Source: an uncultured Clostridia bacterium
GTDB taxonomy: Bacteria; Bacillota; Clostridia; Christensenellales; Borkfalkiaceae
Assembly (NCBI GenBank): GCA_937912025.1
Contig: CALDOZ010000011.1
Location: 1 to 43,855, forward strand
Direction of reading: 5' to 3'
Length of the DNA stretch: 43,855 nt
The position numbers and the translations under genes are program-made. Of the stretch, positions 37,838 to 43,855 are shown piece by piece. Position 1 is the first letter of the stretch. Each line of letters opens with the position of its first letter. Under the pieces are notes generated by a model, which worked only from the letters and a program-made list of their open reading frames with translations, was not told the origin of the DNA and made no database searches.

Positions 37838-38269
37838 CTACGCGGTTTTTTGCTTAGTTAGTCGCTTATTCATTACAATTGTAGTACCAACGTTTAAAGT
37901 CGATACAACGTCAACCTCGTCCATAAATGACTGCATTACGGTAAATCCCATACCCGAACGCTCATCATTAAATTTAGTAGAATAAAACGGCTCTAACGCC
38001 TGATTGATATTTTCAATACCAACACCGCAATCTTTAATTATAATATGTAAATTATTATCATCAATAGTTGCTTCCATCGTAATTTCACCAACGCTGTCAG
38101 GATATCCGTGTACAATAGCGTTAGTTACTGCTTCTGAAACCGCTGTTTTTACTTCGTTTAGTTCAGACAAAGTTGGATTTAAAGAAAGCATAAACGACGC
38201 TATTACGTTTCTTGCAAAAGCCTCGTTTTGTGAAATTGATGAAAAAGTTATTTTCATTTTATTTAACAT
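37838..38269 (-). CDS. spoIIAB: Anti-sigma F factor SpoIIAB
   Basis: Serine kinase of the GHKL fold that binds and blocks SigF and phosphorylates SpoIIAA. Motifs: N box VSEAVTNAIVHGYP, G1 IKDCGVGIENI, G2 FNDERSGMGFTVMQSFMD, then GTTIVMNK. 143 residues, normal. aaggag site five bases before the ATG. Middle gene of the spoIIA operon. Confidence 0.95.
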   Translation of the reverse strand: MLNKMKITFSSISQNEAFARNVIASFMLSLNPTLSELNEVKTAVSEAVTNAIVHGYPDSVGEITMEATIDDNNLHIIIKDCGVGIENINQALEPFYSTKFNDERSGMGFTVMQSFMDEVDVVSTLNVGTTIVMNKRLTKQKTA

Positions 38270-38278
38270 ATATTCTCC

Positions 38279-38587
38279 TTATATTTTAGGCATAATTTGA
38301 TATAAGCCTGACAACTGCAAAATTTTTTCTATCGTATTAGACGGATTTTGTATGTAAACTGAGCGATTTTTATTTTTGATTTTTTTATATCTACCAATCA
38401 TCATACCAATACCCGTACTGTCCATAAACGTTAAATTTGTTAAATTAAAAACAACGTTTTCATAACACTTATCGCTATTAATTAATTTATCTATTGCATC
38501 GCGAGCGTTTACCGCCGAACACTCGTCAAGTTCGCCATACAAGTAAATTAATAAATTTTTATTAGAAAAATTATATTTAATATTCAT
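38279..38587 (-). CDS. spoIIAA: Anti-sigma F factor antagonist SpoIIAA
   Basis: STAS-domain protein that frees SigF from SpoIIAB when unphosphorylated. Phosphorylation-site region NLTFMDSTGIGMMIGRYK (the Ser is the target). The start MNIKYNFSNKNLLIYLYGELDE is chosen because ggag stands before it; ten more codons upstream are open but lack a site. 102 residues, near the usual 117. First gene of spoIIA. Confidence 0.93.
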   Translation of the reverse strand: MNIKYNFSNKNLLIYLYGELDECSAVNARDAIDKLINSDKCYENVVFNLTNLTFMDSTGIGMMIGRYKKIKNKNRSVYIQNPSNTIEKILQLSGLYQIMPKI

Positions 38588-38682
38588 TTTGTAATCTCCT
38601 AAAATATAATAAAACATTTTAAGAGTAAAATTTTGTAAAATAATATAAAAAATTGTTGTATTTTGTTAAAATTACCATAAAA

Positions 38683-38712
38683 AAATGCCTTGATTAATTA
38701 ATCAAGGCATTT
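38683..38712. terminator. Terminator after the ComEC-like gene
   Basis: Perfect 30-base palindrome (15 + 15, arms aaatgccttgattaa / ttaatcaaggcattt) with a T-run on the minus strand, between the stop at 38730 and the spoIIA promoter region. Confidence 0.85.
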
Positions 38713-38729
38713 ACATTAATATTAAAAAT

Positions 38730-39935
38730 TTAATTATTAGACGGATTTCCACCTACGTTAATTTCACTATTAGACGGTGATTTTTCATAGTGAAAATCAT
38801 AATTACCATTTTCATTTATGGTAATATATACGTCACCGTGTAAATCTGTTCTATAAAACGTTATAGAATCTTCAATAAATAAATCAAGAATTTGTTGATG
38901 CGGATGTTTGTAAGAGTTATCAAGCCCACAAGAAATCATAGCATATTCAGGAGTAATGAAATTTAAAAAATCTCTTGTTGTTGAAGTTTTTGAGCCGTGA
39001 TGACCAACTTTTAAAACGTCAACGTCATAATTTTTGCCGTCATACTCTAAAAGCAATTCGTTTAAAGCAACTTTTTCAGCATCACCAGTAAACAACATAT
39101 CAAATCTACTATCCCCTTCAGGCTCACCTTTTAAACCGTATGTAAATAATACATAAGGCGAAAAATCATTTAAATCTTTATACTCTATATTTTCAAGGTT
39201 AGACGTTGGAGTTAAAAAGTCAAAATTGTAATTATAAGTTTTATCGCCAACTACAATATCTCTACCAAACGAACTCGATTTATTAAAATATTCCCAAGTA
39301 CAGTAATAAGTTTGATTGCCTTCTTTGTAAGTTTCGTTTGAAATTGACTCTAAAACTTTACCGTATGCGTTAGTGTTATGTGTTTTACTTGACGCGCCTT
39401 CGTTAATTTCAGGGTCTATTTCGTAAGCGTCACCACCATAATAAACGTATGGTCTATAACAATTTTTAACTTCAAAATTTTCAAAAATTTCGTCAATACC
39501 ACCAATATGGTCTTCGTCGCTATGAGTAATAATTACAACGTCAAACACAGTAATCCCTAAATTTTGCGCGTACGTTAAAACTTGATCAGATTCACTACTT
39601 TTACCAGCGTCGATTAATACGTTCGCGCCGTCGGGAAGTTCTATTATAAATGAATCGCCTTGACCAACGTCTACCATATGTATTGTTAAATCGTCAAGAT
39701 CGTCGTCACTATCAACAACGTAAGGCGACGTATAGTATTTTATAACGTTTTGTTTTGGTTTTATTGGTTCGCTATCGCCTAGCAAATTTCTAATTGCATT
39801 GTACATTTCAGGGTTAAAATAACAATACAAAGCAAACGCAACAATCATTATAATCACTATTAAAATTAAAACACCAAAGTATTTTGATTTAGCTAATTTT
39901 TTAACTGCCTTTTTAACCTTTTTATTATCAGCCAT
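38730..39935 (-). CDS. Membrane-anchored ComEC-like metallo-beta-lactamase domain protein
   Basis: 401 residues. Basic N-terminus and one membrane segment (about 18-43, FGVLILIVIIMIVAFALYCYF), then an external metallo-beta-lactamase fold of the ComEC/Rec2 C-terminal type: TIHMVDVGQGDSFIIELPDGANVLIDAG, ITHSDEDHIGGI (HxDxDHxGG), LFTGDAEK and VLKVGHHGSKTST. Such stand-alone proteins are probably phosphodiesterases or nucleases acting outside the cell; a role in DNA uptake is a guess, as the ComEC transport part is missing. A single gene with its own terminator. Confidence 0.88.
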   Translation of the reverse strand: MADNKKVKKAVKKLAKSKYFGVLILIVIIMIVAFALYCYFNPEMYNAIRNLLGDSEPIKPKQNVIKYYTSPYVVDSDDDLDDLTIHMVDVGQGDSFIIELPDGANVLIDAGKSSESDQVLTYAQNLGITVFDVVIITHSDEDHIGGIDEIFENFEVKNCYRPYVYYGGDAYEIDPEINEGASSKTHNTNAYGKVLESISNETYKEGNQTYYCTWEYFNKSSSFGRDIVVGDKTYNYNFDFLTPTSNLENIEYKDLNDFSPYVLFTYGLKGEPEGDSRFDMLFTGDAEKVALNELLLEYDGKNYDVDVLKVGHHGSKTSTTRDFLNFITPEYAMISCGLDNSYKHPHQQILDLFIEDSITFYRTDLHGDVYITINENGNYDFHYEKSPSNSEINVGGNPSNN

Positions 39936-39991
39936 AATATTCCTTATATAATATGATTAATTTTTACGAAAATTCCGTAATATTAGATATT

Positions 39992-40022
39992 AAAACCCGC
40001 ATAAGTTTTGCGGGTTTAATTT
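39992..40022 (-). terminator. pgi terminator
   Basis: Stem aaacccgc / gcgggttt with a nine-base loop and a T-run on the plus and A-run on the other side, directly after the pgi stop. Confidence 0.8.
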
Positions 40023-40039
40023 TTCTTTATAGTAACTAA

Positions 40040-41473
40040 TTAAATAACGTATTTAGCGTTTTTCTTAGGAGCGTTATTAAGTTCTTCACGCTTAGCATCA
40101 TAACCTTTTCTACCTAAAAGCGCGTAAGTAGCGTTTTTACCGCCTTCAACACCTGGTTGGTTATAAGCGTCAATACCAAACATTTCGCCAGCATACGCCG
40201 TTTCAAGTTCGAAGAAGAATAAAAGTTGACCAAGAGTAAACGCGTTAAGTTCAGGAAGATAAATAGTTCTATTAAGTCTTTCTTTAACCGTTAAAGCGTA
40301 TTCAGTAGCAACTCTTTCGGCTTGAATAAGTTCGTTCATTGTGTGACCGCAAAGGAAGTTAACGTCAGGAATATCTTTGCAACCGTCAGAAATAACCACT
40401 TCAGTTCTATATTTATCAACCGCAAGGAAAGTTGTAACTTTATCAAAAGGACCTTCAGTATAAAGTTGAACTTGGCTGTGTTGATCTGTAACGCCAAGAG
40501 ATTTTACAGGAGTTTGACCAACGTAAACTTTTTCACCCTTTCTATTAACTTCTTTACCTAAACTTTCAGCCCAAAGTTGACAATACCAATCGGCAATAAA
40601 TTTAAGACCGTCTGCATAAGGCATCATAACTGAAATATTTTTACCGTTATTTATTGAAATGTAACTTAAAAGCGCGCTTGCAAGAGCAGGATTTTCGCTA
40701 ATTTTATCAGATGAGCAAAGTTTATCCATATACTCAGCGCCTTTTAAGAACTCTTTAATATCAATACCGATAACCGCAGCAGGAAGTAAACCTACCGGGC
40801 AAAGTTCTGAAAATCTACCGCCAACACCGTCAGGAATATAGAAAGTCTTAAGATTTTCTTCTTTAGCAATTTTAATAAGGTTTCCTTTTGCCGCTGAAGT
40901 TGTAGCAATCATATGTTTAGACGCTTTATCGCCAAGTTTATCTTTAAGCATTTTCATAATGATAAGATATTGCGTCATAGTTTCACTTGTTGCGCCAGAC
41001 TTAGTAATAACGTTAAACATTGTTTCTTCAACGTCAATAACGTCTAATAACGCAGCCATTCTTTCAGGGTCAACGTTGTCTTCAACGTAGAATTTAGGTC
41101 CGTTTCTTTTTTCATCTGGTAAATCATTATAGTGAAGATGACAAAGCGCTTGGAATGCAGCAATTGGGCCAAGAGCCGAACCACCAATACCTAAAACTAC
41201 AAAATATTTGTAATTTTTTCTAATATCGCTAGCGGTATTTATAATATCTTCAACAATCTCAGTTTGGTTATATGGAAGGTCAGCCCAGCCAGTCATGCCA
41301 GTTCCGCGAATTGAAAGAAAATCATTATAAGCTTTTGATGCAATTTGAGCGTTATCTAAAAGAGTTTTTTCGCTAATACCCTCTTTTTCACCAACAAATT
41401 CAGACATCATATTATTATAATCAAGTCTAATTTTCATGCTTTTTTGCCATTCGGCATTGTTGTAATTATTCAT
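40040..41473 (-). CDS. pgi: Glucose-6-phosphate isomerase
   Basis: Interconverts glucose 6-phosphate and fructose 6-phosphate in glycolysis. Motifs: VVLGIGGSALGPIAAFQAL, VITKSGATSETM, DGVGGRFSELCPVGLLPAAVIG, SLGKEVNRKG with ESLGKE, TDQHSQVQLYTEGP and the C-terminal QPGVEGGKNATYALLGRKGYD. 477 residues, normal for the Gram-positive type. ggagaacatt before the ATG. The sugar-isomerase-like gene upstream on the same strand ends 15 bases away. Confidence 0.96.
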   Translation of the reverse strand: MNNYNNAEWQKSMKIRLDYNNMMSEFVGEKEGISEKTLLDNAQIASKAYNDFLSIRGTGMTGWADLPYNQTEIVEDIINTASDIRKNYKYFVVLGIGGSALGPIAAFQALCHLHYNDLPDEKRNGPKFYVEDNVDPERMAALLDVIDVEETMFNVITKSGATSETMTQYLIIMKMLKDKLGDKASKHMIATTSAAKGNLIKIAKEENLKTFYIPDGVGGRFSELCPVGLLPAAVIGIDIKEFLKGAEYMDKLCSSDKISENPALASALLSYISINNGKNISVMMPYADGLKFIADWYCQLWAESLGKEVNRKGEKVYVGQTPVKSLGVTDQHSQVQLYTEGPFDKVTTFLAVDKYRTEVVISDGCKDIPDVNFLCGHTMNELIQAERVATEYALTVKERLNRTIYLPELNAFTLGQLLFFFELETAYAGEMFGIDAYNQPGVEGGKNATYALLGRKGYDAKREELNNAPKKNAKYVI

Positions 41474-41488
41474 AATGTTCTCCTATTG

Positions 41489-42280
41489 TTAAAAGATTTT
41501 CTCTTTAAGATTTCTTAAATAATATAAACTTTCTTTAATTTCAGATACGTCTTTATAATCTTCATAATAAACTTCTATAAGCATACATCCATTAAAGTCA
41601 ACGTCTTTAAGACGTTTAAATAAGTCCTCAAAATCAAAGCAACCACTACCAGGTAAACAAATTTTACCCTCGCTTGTTATATCGGATAAATGAACGGTAT
41701 TTATCCTATTACCCATTTCATTTATATATTCTTTATATCCTTCACCCGCTATTCTCGCTTGCTTTATATCTAAACACGTTTTAAGTTGAGGAGCGTACTG
41801 TAATATTTCAGTTAAAAAACCAACGTGGTTATAATATGACCACTCAACGTTTTCTAAGCACATGTCAACGTCGTAATTTAACGCAAACTGACGCGCTTTT
41901 TCAATTTTAGGACCTATTGAAGAGTAATTATTATATAAAATGTTGCGTTTAAACCTTGCAATTCCGTGTAACGTATAATTTTTAGCGCCTAAAATTTTTG
42001 CAGTATTTAAACAATTGCCGTAAATTGCGTAGGCATCGTCTATTGCGCGTGGGTTAACCGCAAATAATTGCGGTTCAAAATGAGTGTTTAAAGTATGTAT
42101 TGAATGTACTTTTAAATTCCCAAGCCTTGACTTTAATAATTTTGCAAAATCTTCGGTATATTCCATATAAGTACCTAAAAAGACTTCGCAAACACGCGCG
42201 TCTATTTCATTTAGCGTTACAAGCGCATCTTCATTATATTGACGTTTAAACAGCGATGCTGTAGATACACCTATTTCCAT
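41489..42280 (-). CDS. Sugar-phosphate isomerase/epimerase-like TIM-barrel protein
   Basis: 263-residue AP-endonuclease-2-type barrel. Metal-binding residues are visible: Glu in CLENVEWSYY, Asp in CLDIKQARIAGEG, His in NTVHLSD and Glu in LIEVYYED; also KVHSIH and YTLHGIA. The family includes sugar epimerases, inosose enzymes and endonuclease IV, so the substrate is unknown; the closeness to pgi suggests sugar metabolism. It starts two bases after the clpC-like stop, so it is coupled to that gene. Confidence 0.88.
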   Translation of the reverse strand: MEIGVSTASLFKRQYNEDALVTLNEIDARVCEVFLGTYMEYTEDFAKLLKSRLGNLKVHSIHTLNTHFEPQLFAVNPRAIDDAYAIYGNCLNTAKILGAKNYTLHGIARFKRNILYNNYSSIGPKIEKARQFALNYDVDMCLENVEWSYYNHVGFLTEILQYAPQLKTCLDIKQARIAGEGYKEYINEMGNRINTVHLSDITSEGKICLPGSGCFDFEDLFKRLKDVDFNGCMLIEVYYEDYKDVSEIKESLYYLRNLKEKIF

Positions 42281-42282
42281 AA

Positions 42283-43515
42283 TTAGTTATCAAAAAAAGT
42301 TATTTCTCCATCGTTTTCATAAACGGTTACCGTATCACCGTTTTCAATTTTACCTTCTAAAATACCGTCCGACAATAAATCGACAACACGTCTTTCAATA
42401 GCGCGTTGAATTGGTCTAGCGCCGTATTCACGGTTATATTCTTTACTAACGATAAACTCTATAACACTATCGTCAACAACAAGATTAAAACCAACGTTTT
42501 TAGACGATATAACAACTTCGTTAAGCATCATTGACGTTATAGTTTTAATATTTTCTTTACTTAAATGATTAAACACCACTACTTCGTCTAACCTGTTTAT
42601 AAATTCAGGTTTAAACTTTTGCTTAAGAGATTGTTCAATTTTGTATTTTTGATTATCTTCAGTTAAGCCAAAGCCAAGTGACGATTTGTATTCTCCACTC
42701 GAAAAACCAACGTTGCTAGTCAAAATTATTATACATTCTTTAAAATCAACTACTCTACCTTTACTGTCAGTTAATCGACCTTCGTCAAGAACTTGTAATA
42801 ATAAATCAAAAATTTCACTATCAGCCTTTTCTATTTCATCAAACAAAAGCACGGAATAAGGGTTTCTTCTTACTTTTTCAGTAAGTTGACCTTCTTCATC
42901 ATACCCAACGTAACCCGGCGGAGAACCTATAAGTTTGTTTATTGCCGTTTTGTCTGCGTACTCGCTCATATCAAAGCGAATTAAAGCGTTTTTATCGCTA
43001 AAAACACATTCCGCTATCGCTTTAGATAGTTCAGACTTGCCAACACCCGTTGGTCCTACGAAAATAAACGTTCCAATCGGTTTATTAGGGTTTTTAAGTT
43101 TTACGCTCGACCTTTTTATTGCTCTAACAACGCTACTTACGGCATCGTCTTGACCAATTATGCGTTTTTTAAGTTCGCTTTCTAAATTCATAAGTTTATC
43201 AACGTCGCTCGCCGTCAAATCGCCAACGGGAATTTTAGTCCATAAACTTATTATATTTTTTACATCTTTAGCATTTATAAACTTTCTTATTAAGTTCCTT
43301 GAATTTTCTAAAGAATTCGATGCATTAACTGCAAGTACATGAGCACTTCTATTGGCATTTCCTCCTGCTGTAATATAGGAATTAACTAAAGAATCTAGCA
43401 CTGACTTAGGCTTAAGTGTTGTAGATGCATTATCAAAATATATTAAAGGATTTTTACCAATATTTTCATTTAAAGAAGGTATTTCACTTCTAATTTTATC
43501 AATGTTCAAGTGCAA
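42283..43515 (-). CDS. Chimeric frame: SufS N-terminus joined to ClpC-like C-terminal half
   Basis: One open frame of 410 codons made of two unrelated parts. Residues 1 to about 88 are the N-terminus of a SufS cysteine desulfurase (IRSEIPSL, PLIYFDNASTTLKPKSVLD, ANRSAHVLA, NLIRKFINAKDVKNII), cut before the expected FTRGTTEAIN. From about residue 88 on is the D2 half of a ClpC-like AAA+ chaperone: SLWTKIPVGDL, RIIGQDDAV, Walker A GPTGVGKSELSKAIAE, Walker B VLLFDEIEKA, TSNVG, a possible ClpP-binding loop LGF in SSLGFGL, and FKPEFINRLDEVVVF, down to the normal C-terminus. The N-domain and D1 of ClpC are missing. Codon style changes at the join, so this is probably an assembly chimera, not a real fusion. 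The SufS start is probably the TTG at 43509, nine bases after agggagg. Confidence 0.85.
   Translation of the reverse strand: MHLNIDKIRSEIPSLNENIGKNPLIYFDNASTTLKPKSVLDSLVNSYITAGGNANRSAHVLAVNASNSLENSRNLIRKFINAKDVKNIISLWTKIPVGDLTASDVDKLMNLESELKKRIIGQDDAVSSVVRAIKRSSVKLKNPNKPIGTFIFVGPTGVGKSELSKAIAECVFSDKNALIRFDMSEYADKTAINKLIGSPPGYVGYDEEGQLTEKVRRNPYSVLLFDEIEKADSEIFDLLLQVLDEGRLTDSKGRVVDFKECIIILTSNVGFSSGEYKSSLGFGLTEDNQKYKIEQSLKQKFKPEFINRLDEVVVFNHLSKENIKTITSMMLNEVVISSKNVGFNLVVDDSVIEFIVSKEYNREYGARPIQRAIERRVVDLLSDGILEGKIENGDTVTVYENDGEITFFDN
43246..43262. other. Probable contig join inside the sufS/clpC frame
   Basis: The switch from SufS to ClpC lies within an A/T-only stretch (minus strand gtaaaaaatataataag). 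Codons on the clpC side become rich in gcg/acg at once, and on the sufS side they are poor in them, as at 1-2.37 kb. Confidence 0.65.
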
Positions 43516-43855
43516 TTGCCTCCCTAAAGTTCATTAGAAACTTTTCTTTGATGTAATCATTTTCTATTTTATTTAAAATATCTACAAACTTACCTTCAAG
43601 AATCAAAGATTTAGCCTCTTTAGAGTTAAATCCCCTACTTAATAAGTAAAATAATTTTTCTTCTTCAACGCTTTTGGCGCTAAATCCATGACTTCCCTTA
43701 ACATCCTTTTCATCACATAAAAGCATTGGAATTGACCTATTTTTTATATTTTTGCTTAAAATAATAGCTTCCTCATATTCCTCACCTTTAGCATTTACTG
43801 CGCCTTTTCTAAAATCTAGGTTACCTCTAAATATTTTAGATGATTTATTAAGCAA
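43499..43855 (-). CDS. sufD: SufD (SufB/SufD family), partial
   Basis: C-terminal 118 residues of an Fe-S cluster assembly protein of the SufB/SufD family; the 5' part is beyond the window edge. Motifs: FRGNLDFRKGAVNAKGEEYEEAIILSK, IPMLLCDEKDVKGSHGFSAK (the conserved SHG), LFYLLSRGFNSKEAKSLILEGKF. The gene order sufD-sufS supports SufD over SufB. Its stop overlaps the sufS start by about 11-17 bases. It belongs with the foreign-looking right end. Confidence 0.88.
   Translation of the reverse strand: MLNKSSKIFRGNLDFRKGAVNAKGEEYEEAIILSKNIKNRSIPMLLCDEKDVKGSHGFSAKSVEEEKLFYLLSRGFNSKEAKSLILEGKFVDILNKIENDYIKEKFLMNFREAIALEH

Noticed and set aside
2373..43250. The whole middle part as one large mobile insertion in the genome seen at both ends
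   Set aside because: It carries core genes (pheST, sigF, spoVA, pgi, dap genes) and starts and ends inside genes without any element ends; a chimeric assembly explains this better.

Overview
The window looks like a low-GC, endospore-forming Firmicute (Clostridia-type, uncultured by appearance). The sporulation genes spoIIAA-spoIIAB-sigF, spoVAC-spoVAD-spoVAE and yunB, an L-lysine riboswitch, a Phe T-box and strong TTGACA/TATAAT promoters all point that way. The middle (about 2.37-43.25 kb) has one codon style, rich in aacg/gcg codons. The two ends (1 to about 2.37 kb, and about 43.26 kb to the end) avoid those codons and seem to come from a different genome. At the right end the 5' part of a sufS gene runs in frame into the 3' half of a clpC-like gene. 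At the left end the ribosomal cluster rpsP-khpA-rimM-trmD-rplS abuts the 3' end of hflX. The simplest reading is a chimeric metagenomic contig with two artificial joins. trmD also carries a one-base frameshift.

Layout: (1) 1-2.37 kb, minus strand, foreign-looking rpsP, khpA, rimM, trmD, rplS with an L19-type leader. (2) 2.37-5.16 kb, a minus-strand operon of a DUF2726 protein, a Xer-like tyrosine recombinase and HflX, preceded by a gene-free 428-bp region with a long hairpin, three copies of a 15-mer and a dif-like sequence. (3) 5.6-11.1 kb, a YgjP-type metalloprotease, a membrane-anchored PadR-like regulator with Thr/Asp-rich linkers and a palindromic promoter, a TetR regulator, a CvpA-family membrane protein, an SDR and an unknown protein. 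(4) 11.22-15.40 kb, a probable small island at the 3' end of tRNA-Ser(UGA). It holds two small minus-strand genes and, on the plus strand, a strongly self-complementary leader RNA with an intrinsic terminator ahead of a large surface lipoprotein (InlB-like and BspA-like repeats) and a 166-aa protein. (5) 15.6-18.5 kb, xylA divergent from a PocR/AraC regulator, and a nicotinamidase-like hydrolase. (6) 18.6-23.0 kb, lysine riboswitch, dapA-dapB-ddh-lysA. (7) 23.0-34.4 kb, minus strand: pheS-pheT under a T-box, a U32 peptidase, mutS2, a small membrane protein, and a cysteine desulfurase-thiI pair. (8) 34.4-38.6 kb, sporulation genes. (9) 38.7-43.25 kb, a ComEC-like beta-lactamase-fold protein, pgi, a sugar-phosphate isomerase-like protein and the clpC fragment.

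The lysine block would convert aspartate semialdehyde to lysine through the one-step meso-diaminopimelate dehydrogenase route, repressed by lysine. The desulfurase-ThiI pair fits tRNA 4-thiouridine synthesis. The sporulation block covers forespore commitment (SpoIIAA/AB/SigF), dipicolinate uptake (SpoVA) and YunB. The least explained part is the tRNA-Ser island, especially the folded leader RNA in front of the lipoprotein gene. All assignments come from reading the sequence; no database search was run.
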